In this document: positions 42,869 through 54,351 of the stretch, one piece after another
Layout: each line of letters begins with the position of its first letter
How positions within the stretch are numbered: position 1 is the stretch's first letter
Source: Amia ocellicauda
Taxonomy: Eukaryota > Chordata > Actinopteri > Amiiformes > Amiidae
Assembly: GCF_036373705.1 (NCBI RefSeq)
Contig: NC_089863.1
Location: forward strand, 26,207,727 to 26,271,726
DNA: 64,000 nucleotides
Direction: 5' to 3'
Notes under the pieces: generated by a model
Databases searched by the model: none
Seen by the model: only the letters and a program-made list of their open reading frames with translations
What the model was told of the DNA's origin: nothing
Translations under genes and position numbers: made by a program

Positions 42869-42966
42869 ACCACCGTCCGCTTTTGGTTGAAGGTTTAGCA
42901 CGCAGCGACATATTCAACCCCCCAAACCCAACCTCCTTAGAAAACAGACAAAGAAAAACGACCCAC

Positions 42967-43400
42967 CTCTCAGATATCCGCGTTGAGTGTAAAACAAAGA
43001 AATTAATTCGCTTCTATCTCCAGGTTTTGGGCTCCATTTGGGAAGGGCTGCGATCCCCCCTCTACTCGCCTCCCGAGTTTCTCTCTTGCAACTTAGGGAG
43101 AATTGACAGGCCTGGGTCCGGCCTTCGCTAGCGCCTGTGGGTCCTTAAGGAAAACATCGCTAAAGCAGGGGGCCGCTTGCGAAACTACAGCACCGTTTCC
43201 GCCATGTTGGCTCTGCGTTTCCGCCCTGGAGCACGCCGCGCCGTTTCCCGTCTGGAGCCAAAATGGAGCTCGTTTCACAGCTACCCCCGCGATTCCTTAA
43301 CGCACCGGACAGGAAACGCTACCATCGCAAGATATTGTTACTGCGCGATCGGGGAAGCACTCGCACCCATTTTATTGCCGTAATGTCCATGACGTATGAC
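42967..43400 (-). promoter_or_regulatory. Probable pi4kb promoter and 5' non-coding exon
   Basis: A GC/CpG-rich patch in AT-rich surroundings. The minus strand carries AACATGGCGG at about 43199-43208, a YY1 site in the orientation usual just inside a housekeeping transcript, and CRE-like TGACGTAT/TGACGTAA words at about 43390-43402. A possible exon end is GAGAG before GTGGGT at 42966. No start site can be fixed from sequence alone. Confidence 0.4.
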
Positions 43401-43402
43401 GT

Positions 43403-45400
43403 AAAAGACTCAATGCGGGGCATTTAACTTTTTTTGTTGTTATTCGCAAGGACCCCGTCGTGTCGTCGTGGGGCGAGGTGTCTATGTGGGTGCCTGTAGC
43501 GAGGCGGGGAGAATCTGGTTTTGCGGTGTGATCGTGGGCGTGTTTTTTCGTCGTTGTGGGACGACAGAGATTGAAACAAACAAAAAATCTCAAGAATTTG
43601 AAAACGTCACGATTGGTGCTGTTCACCTCCGCGAGTGGTCTAGATGGCGATTCTAATTATTATGACTAATAACAATGGTTTTGGAGGAATCAATTAATTC
43701 AAGTTTGTGGACACCCTGGTGGTGTTGCTACACGAAATACATGTTCTGTGGGAGTTTAAGACAAGAGAAACAAACCATGCGTCTGTTTATCTGCAGTTAT
43801 AGCAAACTGCAAGCCTGTGCATTTCATTGCAGGTTTGGTCACGTTTAGATAGGCAGCTGTGCCTGACGTCACATACTGTAAAGCCACCGCTGTTAATTAG
43901 TACTGAAGGCAAGAGTTACTTATTTCATTATTGAAGAGTTATTTAAATTTTCCCCAGCATATGGCACTTTCCCATGACTTTATCTATAACTTAAGCAACA
44001 TTCAGTGGTTGAGATACCAAACAGGAATGATAGAGCCTGTGGACGCCACAAGAAAGAGGAACACTTGGAATGACAAGAAGAGCGAGAGAAAGGAATGAAT
44101 GGATCAGAGAACGAACCCAAATATGTGGCGCCATTGAAAAAGAATGAAAATGGCAACGGGTCGGACACCTGGCAAGAAGAACGGATCAAAGACGGGGAAA
44201 GGAAGCTATTGAATGGATCCCAAGGGATGAAAAAAGACCTGGAGGATGGGAAGATGAGCTCATACGCTTTGCAGAAGCTGTAAATCGAAGCCAGTGGAGA
44301 CATTTTGGGGAGGTTTCATCCAGCAGGGGATCGATATAGGTTGATGATGATGATGATATAAATATATAATCAAAATAATGTAAGTGCAGCCGTTGTAAAG
44401 CGCACTACAGCTGCTGAAGGAGTTTTTAAACCCAACGCCCTGGAAGAACACGGCGCAGGCACACCGAGGGTTAAACCTCAGGCTACAGAACAGGTCTGAA
44501 CTGCTTCCTCCATCGATAATCGGGAAGCAGGACAAACAAAAAGTATTAATGGATCAAACAGAGCCGTATGGAGAAGCCTGCCAGATTTTCCTCCATCAGG
44601 CTTTGGATGGATTGATCCTTAACCAAGGAAATGGTGCCACCTAGCGGTTCAACAACAGGACATCACCAACTGCAGGACCAGGTTACCGTCAAGAGGCCAA
44701 CTGGCATCGCATACCAACATAGCAGTAATCTTTGACGCCTATCCTCCAGGTTTCATAGAAAACCTCCATTCAACCTGTGGTTTGATATCGTGTTAATCTG
44801 GACTAACGTAGGGAGTAATTGGTTCAGTGAGGGAACTGAAAACTTGTTTAGACAGGAAACCAGATTACCCAGTAGCTCTAAAAGACTTGGCAGACCCCAG
44901 TTAAGAGGTCCAAGGTGAAGCTGTGGCACATAGCATTACAGAAACAGAAATGGGAAGAACCAAGATGGCTTCTACACTAATTTTGCTATTTATAACAGCT
45001 TGTGACGAGCAGGGGAACCATTAACCAGGTTTAATAATCAACCAGTCAATGTTTTCTTAAATGTGCTCGATGTCTTCTAAGAACAGGACTATCCAGTATT
45101 TATGCGAAGAAATACAATAGTAATTAATGAAACAGTAGAAAACCCCAACAGCTTGTGCCAGAGAAGTGAAATCTCAGTTTTGCAGCAACACAGATGTCAC
45201 CTGGATAATGGTGTGTAAATATAGCAGGAAGTAACCATATGCTGTGAGATCTGAGCCTCCGTGCTTCCAGGCTAATTTTGACTTCTTATTTTGCGTATAA
45301 AGCGCCCCAAACCATGAAAATGAGCAACACCGGCATGGCTCTGTTCTTTCCCAATAAAAACAGAAGCAGTGCCTGTATTAAATCAATAACGCAGAATCTT
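43403..45400. other. Spacer between the pi4kb promoter and the rfx5 3' end
   Basis: No supported gene. The open frames near 44.1-44.3 kb resemble nothing I know. A short (GAT)n tract lies at about 44341-44355. Confidence 0.5.
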
Positions 45401-45414
45401 AAATACACAACATT

Positions 45415-46689
45415 TATTTAGGGCGGGTTATGAAAATATATCCACATTCCTCAGTGCTATAGATTTATTTAAAAGGAAGATTCGATAACATGGCCATGTA
45501 CAAACTGAGGAGGAATAAAAAATACAGAACAGCTCAAAACATCATTAGCACATTCAGAGTCGAACCTTGAAAATGACTAACATTTAAGGTGCTATTTAAC
45601 ATTTGTTTTTAAATCAAGCATTTTTTATTTATTTTTTAATGTGCACACCAGTACAAAAAGTAAGATTAAATCTTCTGGTAAACATAAAGTGCAAGACACA
45701 CATTTATTTTATTGCCAAAACGGCAGGGGAGGGGGGAACTATTGACAAATTCGATGCAAAAACAAAATCCGATCGACTCTTCATTCTTCGACTTTCGTAT
45801 GGTGGCCCGGATGTGCAAACCACAACAGCAAAAAGAAAACCGCAATTGCAAAAGGGAAAATGCAAAAAAAAACAAAAACAAAAGGACAAACACAAAAACA
45901 AAAAGGCAGGACTGTAGATGTCGCAATTCCGTAAAAAATCTTTATGTTTTTGTCTTGTTTTATTTTTTTGTTTTTCTTTTTGTTGTTGTGTTTTGCACTT
46001 CAGGGCCACCGTACTGTTGCTGTACTTTGAAGTCAGAACTTCATATAAGCATGTGAAAAGGTGATACCTGGTCGAAAACCGTGAATCGGGAAGCAGGAAT
46101 GACTGTAAAAACCGGGAGAACATCTGTCCTTTTTGTTTTCTTTTGCACCAAAAACCAAATCGCTCCAGAAGAGGGCAGAGTGGATGGGATCTCAGCTCAC
46201 TGGCAGTATTGCTGCAGATCCAAAAATTGCTTTAGGGTGTTCGACTTCACATCTCAAGTGTTGTACCGCTGTTGGGGATTTTCTTTTCAGCTTTGCCAGC
46301 CCTTAGGACTGCGTCAGAAAGAAGCACAAGCATCAGGACAAAAACAAAAACAAATAATCTCAGAATTATTGTGACTCTGGGCCGCTGTCAAAGAATGGTC
46401 CCTTCAAGACCTGTTTTGGGCGACTGTCAGAGCCATGGCAATTGAAGCCAGCACTGAACTCTGGGAGGGGGAAAGCGGAGGCAATTGTGGTGGAACAGGC
46501 AACAGAAAATGTGTCACACTAATCAAATGCTCTGGCAAAACAAAACTGAAAACTGAAAAAAAAGATCGCCGTTACCAATTCTACTTGATAAACAAGGATT
46601 TGACAATTTTCTACAATGCAATGCAAATTAATTTTAACATTAATTACTCATGTCTGGGCTGGATAAAAACTCCAGTTCCTTAGAGGTCC

Positions 46690-46727
<38 letters not shown>

Positions 46728-47333
46728 TGCAGTGCGAGAGACTGGCAGGGATGAGTGGTTAGAGTGGCCCCTGCTGGGCGTACGTGTGGAAGTGCATCTG
46801 AGGTTTGCAATAAGAAGCACCAATGCTTAGCTTGCAAGGGTGTCCGACCCGTCCAATACTCTTAACGTCCTTTAAGTGCTGAAAACCAGGTTCTGGATCC
46901 AAACATTGTTGGTTCTCTGCTGCCTGGCCTGTATCTGGAACCCTGTGGAGCACCAGGCGTTAGACACACTGTATCCCCACATCTCCAGATGGGTTATTTT
47001 AAAAACAGATTTAAATATCCGTCATAATAAGCAACAAAAAAAAAAACACCAGAGACTCACACGGACACAGAACAGGGTCTTGGCCTGAAGGAAAAAGTAA
47101 AATACTCTCAAAATAAGTGCCAGTATTTGATTCTTGCACATTTCCTGGATGTGTCTGCAGGGGGGAAGAAAGAGAAAGAAAATAAAATCAATACAAAATA
47201 ATTCTGCATTCTTTCTTGTAGTTCCCTGGAACCCCTTTTCCAGTAGGCGTCTTCCACCCCCAGCTGAGGCAGAGGGGTCTGGTGTCTGCTGAGCCGGCCG
47301 GGGCGGGCGGGGGTCGTGGCTGGCTCCAGGAGG
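45415..47333 (-). other. Probable 3'UTR of rfx5
   Basis: Non-coding, AT-rich sequence after the rfx5 stop. Several AATAAA words occur on the minus strand (for example 45703-45708 and near 45415). It contains a (TA)n microsatellite at 46693-46726. The true end is uncertain. Confidence 0.45.
46693..46726. repeat. (TA)n microsatellite
   Basis: About 17 TA units in the probable rfx5 3'UTR. Confidence 0.95.
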
Positions 47334-48380
47334 CTAGCTGCTGCTGCTGCTGGCATGAGGGGTGGGCGAGGGCTGCTGTGCCACGGCCACTATCTGAGGC
47401 TGGGAGGCCGGGCTCAGGCTGAGCTCCAGGCAGGGGCCGCCACTACCGGAGTCCTGCTTCAATCTAAATGCTTCACCCTGCACCTCAGGGCATGCGCTCG
47501 CCTCCCTGGACTGCGGGACCCTGCGGATCACCTCCACCATGGCCCTGCTGGCCTCCCAGCCCTGGCTCTGCTCGGCCGGGTCTCCCCTCACCAGCTCGGG
47601 CCCCGTGTGGAGTATCAGGGGCCCCTGGCTGTCCATCCCCGGCCGGTAGACCTGCAGGATTTGGCTCTTGGGCTCCTCCGGGACAGTGAGGTCCACCGTG
47701 TCCTGGAGCGGCTGGACTTGTGGATCCAGCCCGGGTGGCAGAGTACCCAGCACCCTCACGTCATGGTCCTGGATCATGACCTCCAAGATGGTGGTGACAG
47801 AGGGCTGGACGGAGGGCAGGGCCTTGTGGATGACCCCTCCGGTGGCGGTGGTGGCGGCGGGGGGCTGGGCATGTGGCAGTGGCCCGGTCTCCTCCGGCCG
47901 CGACTTCCTGGGACGCCCTCTCTTCCTCTTAGTTGGCGTCAACCCTGCCTCGCCCACCATGTCTTGCGCCCGCTTGGCCGCGGGGCGGGGCCTGGGCACG
48001 GGGCCCGGTGCAGCCCCAGCAGCCACGCCCGGCACCCTCTCCTTCTCGGCATACGGGAAGCTGACTGTGCCCGTGGGCAGGATCATGTTGATGACGGGCA
48101 GTGGCGTCCCCTGTGGCTGGGGCAGCGAGGTCATGGCAATGGGCAGGGTCACCTTGACGCCCGGCCTCTCCTTGGGCGCCAGCGCGGGGGGTGAGGAGCG
48201 GGCTGGCAGCTGGACCTTGTCTGGGACGGGGGTGCGTGGCAGCAGCTGGGGGAATCGCTTCATCACCGCCTCCACCTGGGAGTCGCGCCCCCCCGGACGG
48301 CCGCCTTCCACGCCCTTCGCGGGCTTCTCGCCGGGGGACTGCTTGGGTGGCGCTGCCCGGTCGCCGCTGTCCTTATCCTG
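47334..48380 (-). CDS. rfx5: rfx5 coding exon 9 with stop
   Basis: Residues 281-628, the proline-rich C-terminal part. VINMILPTG matches IINMILPT of human RFX5 and KRKRGRPRK matches its basic AT-hook-like block. It ends SSSS before TAG. Confidence 0.93.
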   Translation of the reverse strand, partial: QDKDSGDRAAPPKQSPGEKPAKGVEGGRPGGRDSQVEAVMKRFPQLLPRTPVPDKVQLPARSSPPALAPKERPGVKVTLPIAMTSLPQPQGTPLPVINMILPTGTVSFPYAEKERVPGVAAGAAPGPVPRPRPAAKRAQDMVGEAGLTPTKRKRGRPRKSRPEETGPLPHAQPPAATTATGGVIHKALPSVQPSVTTILEVMIQDHDVRVLGTLPPGLDPQVQPLQDTVDLTVPEEPKSQILQVYRPGMDSQGPLILHTGPELVRGDPAEQSQGWEASRAMVEVIRRVPQSREASACPEVQGEAFRLKQDSGSGGPCLELSLSPASQPQIVAVAQQPSPTPHASSSSS

Positions 48381-51300
48381 CTGAAACACACAGCGCCGTC
48401 AGATACCCCGCAACTGGACCCTTTCACCTCGCTCAGTTTGCCCTGCACGGCCGGTATGGTACCTTGGTCTCTGGGCTGTTGCCTTCGCCCTCTGGCCCAC
48501 TGCCCTTGGGGGGAGGCTGGCTCTTCTTCACCCCCTTGTGAGGCTTGGCAGGACCGCCTGTGGGGCCAGAGGAGAAGTGAGTCAGATACACGTTCTGGTC
48601 AGAATGGCACAGCACTGGTATGAGGGGGGGACACGTATTTGAGCTACACGGCAGCTAGCATTTTCTTTCTATATACAGTTAGGTCCATTAATATTTGGAC
48701 AGTGACACAAATGTAATCATTTTGGCTCTGTACGCCACCACAATGGATTTTAAAGGAAACAATCAAGATGTGCTTTAAGTGTAGACTTCCATCTTCCAGA
48801 CATCACCAGATGCTGGGTTTCTTCCCTGGTGATGCTCTGCCAGGTCTGTACTGCAGATGTCTTTAGTCCCTGCTTGTTCTTGTGGTGTTTTGCCTTCAGT
48901 TTTGCCTTAGAATCAATCAGAGTGATAGCAAAAACATTAGGTGTGGCCAAATCATTTATTACATTCTTCAAAAGAAAGAATGCACTGGTGAGCTCAGGAA
49001 TACCAAAAGGCCAGGAAGACAATGGAAAAAACTGGGGTGGATGACAGAATAATTATTTCCCTGGTGAAGAAACACCCCTTCACAACAGTTGGCCAGATCA
49101 AGAACACCCTCCAGGAGGTAGAGTATCTGTGTCAAAGTCAACAATCAAGAGAAGACTTCACCAGAGTAAATACAGAGGGTTTACCACAAGATGGAAACAG
49201 GAAACAGGAAGACCAGGTTAGAGTTTGCCAAAAAACATCTAAAGAACCTGTACAGTTCTGGAACAACATCCTATGGACAGATGAGACAAATATCAACTTG
49301 TACCAGAATGATGGGAAGAGAAGAGTATGGAGAAAGGAAGGAGCTGCTCATGACCGAAGCATCCCACCTCATCTGTGAAGCATGGGCATGTATGGCTGCC
49401 AGGGAACTGGTTCCCTTGTATTTATTGATGATGTAACTGCTGTCAAAAGCAGCAGGATGAATTCTGGTGTTCAGGGCTCTATTATCTGCTCAGATTCAGC
49501 CAAATGCTTCAACACTCATTGGCCGGCGCTTCACAGTGCAGATGGACAATGACCCGAAGCATACTGTGAAAGAACCCAAGACATTTTTAAGGTGAAGAAG
49601 TGCAATGTTCAGCAAAGGCCAAGTCAATCACCTGACCTGAATCCCATTGAGCAGCATTTCACTTGCTGAAGGCAAAACTGAAAGCAAAACAGCAAGAACA
49701 AGCAGGAACTAAAGACACTGCAGTGCAGGCCTGTAGAGCATCACCAGGGAAGAAACCCAGCATCTGCTGATGTCTATGGGCTCCAGACTTCAGACAGTCA
49801 TTGACTGCAAAGTATTTGCAACCAAGTATTGAAACTCACAATTTAATTCAGGCTATAGTAACCCTTTGGAGAATGAGTTATATTATGCCACTCCTTGTCT
49901 GAGACTTTTCTTCATGTATTATTATTAATATTGCAGACATATTCAGTGCACAGTGTATAAGTCTAGAATATAATACTATTTAAACGATCACTGTGAATGA
50001 AATACGTCAAAATAAACATTTATTGATGACATTATTGACATCTATTCATGATTTATTGTGGTATTCCTTAAACTATGGCAGGTTTCAGGGATTTTCACCA
50101 GTATGCAGACATTTGGAAGGTTGCGTTTCGTGATAAATAGTTGTAATGTGTGATTCCGTACACAATTTGCAGAGGCCGGCAGATACTAAGGCAAAATGTT
50201 TACAGTACCCCATGGCAGCCATATAGTTTCATCCAGAACTGTGCAAGCTCCAGAATTTAAGTTATAAGTTCAAAAGGGGGTACGCTTTTGGACCCAGGGA
50301 GCGGGGAATGTACCGGTACGTACGCGACAAAGGGTTACAACTAACAGAGAGTAAAAAAGGGTTTTGCAGTTTCTTGTCTGTTACGAGGGGAAAACACTAC
50401 AATGCCAACTCCATTTTTAGACAGAAATCTCCGGACGGGGGCTGACCGGCCAGTGCGGCGGAGGTGATGAGCTCGGCCTGGCTGCAGCGTGGGTTCACGA
50501 TGTGCTCCTGCACCAGGAAGCGGGCGATCTCCACCACCGTGTCGAAGGAGCGCTTCAGGATCTTCTCGGCCCAGTCGCAGATCAGCTCGCAGGCCGCCTC
50601 CGTCACCTCCTGCTTGTAGGTCTGCACCAGTTCCGTCAGCTCCGACTGCACAGGCACAGAGGAGGGAGGGAGAGGAAGAGAGAAAGAGAGGGAAAGATAG
50701 TGATAGTGATAGTGTTTACACAGCCATTTCTGATATGGATCAAATGTATTGATGCACTTCATCTGGGTCAGTGGTGATGGATCAGCTGGATCAGTGGAAA
50801 TGGCAATTCTACACTGCCATTTGATCCGGATCAGTGTTGTCATGTCTACACTGCCTAGTTCTACCAGATCAATGGTTTTGGGTCTACATTGTTATTTGAT
50901 CCGGATCAGTGGTGTTGTGTCTACACTGCCATTTGAGCCGGATCAACTGTCAGCCACCACAGGGGTCTTCGCATGTGCACTAGCACGGAAATCCAAACTT
51001 AACTATATGCATGTATTCAATTAGAACACAGAGCTCTATCAAAAACTGTATCTTGTTACAAATTACTCTAACAAGTAAAAACAACGCACTTGCATATTTG
51101 TATGCAACCAAAGCATTTAAAAGGAAAATGCAATTATTATATACTCCTGCAGCAGTGGCTTACGGGAGGGAGCCCAGTCTGTGGCCGAGAGGAGGTCCAG
51201 AGGGGAGAGAACCTTACCGGGTCGTTCTTGAGGTCCAGGTTGGGAAGCAGAGGCATGTTCAGCACCGTCTTCCTGCGGATCCCACTGTAGCAATATGTGG

Positions 51301-54300
51301 AAGCGGCGGGTTAAGGACTTTTACCGGTCAGTGTAATAGCTTGATTGATTGATCGATTGATTTATTCATTCACAAGTCAGGTCTGACTCAAGTTGAAACT
51401 CAAAGGATATTTGGACTGTCCTCGTCCCCCCAGCCTCCGCGCTTTGATGTTGGGGAAGATGTCCCGGATGATCTTGCCGAAGTTGGCCGCGCTCAGGGTC
51501 CGGTACTGGAGGTTTTCACAGTATCTCCTGGACGGAAACACAACCAGATAGGATCCTTGGATAACTCAGTTATTAATGGACACCAAACGTGCACGATGGG
51601 GCGAATGGCCTCCTCTCAATTGGACACTTTCTTGTGTTCCTATGTTCTAGATGTTCTCGAGAGGAGAAACCACAACGACACACGCTAATATTTGACATCA
51701 GTCTACACCAGAACGCTACAAGTGATCCGTGGACATTGTGTGTGTGCGTGAACGTGAGCGATTGTGCACCTGTAGGTCTCGTACACGTCCTGTTTGGGCA
51801 GGCAGGTGTCGGCGTGCTCCTCCAGGTGGCTTCGGATCCAGTTGCAGGTGTGCAGTTGGTCGGCTGTGCTGAAGGAACTGGAGTCGCTACTGCTGCTCAG
51901 TACACACGACACGACGCAACACAACACAGCAAAACACAAAGACCCAGAGTCAGGACAGCATCAGCCAGAGACTACAGCTTACAGACGTTATATGTCACCT
52001 CAAATGCCCCACCCCTGAAGTCCTTGTTGTTTTCTCCCACAGGCAAGTGACACTCTGAGCAGGGACAACAAGACATCCGTGGTCCCTAGACTATGGAACG
52101 ACCCCCCTAAGGAGATCAGACACAGCGATACCATTATGATTTTGAAACCGATATCGATTACCTCTTCTCCCCCGCGCTGGGGCCGGAGGGCAGCTGCAGG
52201 TACAGGTAGAGTTTATCGCTGTCAGAGAAGCGCTGCACGTCTTGCTGTTGAGAAAAAAAACAAGAGCGGTGAGAGAGGAAGTGCTTTTTGACCATCTCAC
52301 ATGGTTCAAGGTTCACTTACGAGACCAGAGACTCACCAAGATGGAGTCCACTTTAGCCTGGATATTTTTCCTGTAAAAATAAATAAATAGAATGATTACA
52401 ATAGTTGTATGAGAGAAGAAACAACCAAAAAACTATTTAATAATATGGCAAGGCTCCAGAATACATTTTTCCACTGGTGTCACTAACTTTTTCAGCTAGT
52501 GACACCAGCAACGAATTTGGAGACAACAACGTTTTGCTGTGATGCCACGTTTAAGTTGCAGATCAACTTTAAGGGTATAATAACCTTATTGTGTGATTTG
52601 TTATGAAATCAGAGTGTATGAAACAACTGTTAACTAACTAACATACCGGTAGTTAAATTAACTAACATTATTACTTGTTACAGAATATCTAGTAAAATAA
52701 AGGCCTTAGAAATCTAATACAATTTCAACAGTCACTTTTGTAACACTTTTACTTACTTGTCGTTATTATTATTGACTAACTACTCTCTCCAAGGTAACGA
52801 CAGAATTTTTCAGTATGACTGTACATTTGTTAATATTAAATAAACAGACGGGTGACAAATGAAAGGAAAAACCTGAATAAATGAGTGGAGGAACACAATG
52901 AATGCAGATGCCTCCAAACAGGTGTACTGCATGATACAATTAAGCAATTAACATCCTGTCATGCTCTGTGGCATGTATACAAATGCTGAGCAGGGCCAGC
53001 TGACCTTGATTTTGGATCACGATGGCAAGAGGAAAGGATCTCAGTGACTTTGAAAGAGGGGGGGCACTATTGGGGCACAAATGGCAGGAGCTTCAGTCAC
53101 ACAGACGCTCAACTGGCTCGTGTTCGGGACGAGTGCATGTGTGGGACACCAAGAGAACAGGACCGGCCTGACTGCTGGACCCCTACAGTGAGGGGGTCCG
53201 GAGGCTCTGTTATGCTGTGGGGGGCATTTTCCTGGCATGGTTTGGGTCCACTTGTCCCCTTAGAGGGAAGGGTCACTGCAAATCATGACAGAGTTATTCT
53301 GAGTGATCAGCTTTATCCTATGGTGACACATTTCTCTCCTGATGGGAGTGGTCTCTTCCAGGATGACAATGCACATCCACAGGGCACGAGGGCTCACTGA
53401 ATGGTCAGATGAGTATGAAAATTATGTGAATCATATGCTATGGCCTCCGCAGTCACCAGATCTCAACCCAATTGAACACCTGTGGGAGATTCTGGACCGA
53501 CGTGTTAGACAGCGCTCTCCACCATCATCATCAAAACACCAAATGAGGGAATATCTTTTGGAAGAACGGTGTTCATCCCTCCAGTGGAGTCCAGAGACTC
53601 ATAGAATCTGTGCCAAGAGCATTGAAGCTGGTCTGGGACTTGTGGTGCCCAACATCTCACTGAGACACTTTATGCTGGTTTTTCCTTTAATTTGTCACCC
53701 GTCTGTATATATAACCAGAGTGGATTGTTTTCTCTCTCTAGACTTTCCTTCTAACATCCAGAGTTTGAACATAAAAGTAAACTACTACTGTTGCCCTGGC
53801 ATTTCTACAGCTTTCCATATAGAACATGTTTGCGATCTTATGTTGTTTCATCATTTATGAACACATACTATATATTAGTTTTATTATTAGCCTGTCAGTC
53901 AAAATATAGTTTACCATAACATAACATATATAGTTTCCTGTGGTATACTAAGTGTGGTTTCATTCTAACCCATATTATCGATCATAAAACCAAGACTAAA
54001 TGCCTAGTTAGACATAGATGAACTTTAATAACAGTGAAACAAAATGCCACCGCACCACAACTAAGCTGCAAATGTAAATTAAAATAGTCAGCGTTGTTCA
54101 AAACATAACGTCACCAATGAAAAACAGCGTAGCCATGCAAGAAGTACTTGATACTAAACATTGTATAAAAACATGTACTTTCGAATAATAACAAAAATAA
54201 AGATTTATAACAGAAATGCAGCCAATAAATAAATATTGAGATTTTTAGATAGAGGATCGTTGACATATTTTTGGCAAGGAGAATGTTGTCATGGTTGCAA

Positions 54301-54320
54301 ACACACACGCACACACTGAC

Positions 54321-54351
<31 letters not shown>

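Larger units (their letters stand above)
34149..42966 (-). other. pi4kb 5' intron (upstream of the ATG exon)
   Basis: Runs from the acceptor at 34149 up to the inferred 5' exon. It holds a hAT-like piece (36.99-37.2 kb), a LINE relic (37.8-38.0 kb), a SINE tail (40.1 kb), a hAT-like piece (40.98 kb) and an (AAT)n tract (42.33-42.37 kb). No coding exon was recognised. A second possible donor is GTAAGA at 42400, so the 5' exon structure is uncertain. Confidence 0.5.
48558..50446 (-). other. rfx5 intron 7
   Basis: Mostly filled by Tc1-like element 2 (48.67-49.86 kb). The rest is AT-rich with no exon seen. Confidence 0.7.

Noticed and set aside
43103..43656. Plus-strand open frames near the CpG-rich patch at 43.1-43.6 kb as a divergent gene
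   Set aside because: They are short, have no recognisable domain and no convincing donor sites. The patch is better explained as the pi4kb promoter.
44095..44303. Small open frames on both strands in the spacer
   Set aside because: About 60-107 codons with no similarity I recognise and no splice or poly(A) context.
47316..48384. Two long plus-strand open frames (292 and 238 codons)
   Set aside because: They are antisense shadows of the large, proline-rich last exon of rfx5.
51361..51411. Exon 5 of rfx5 running through to a GT donor further downstream
   Set aside because: Reading on gives SKYPLSFN, which destroys the invariant YCYSGIRRK motif, and exon 6 would be out of frame. The AT-AC junction fits exactly.
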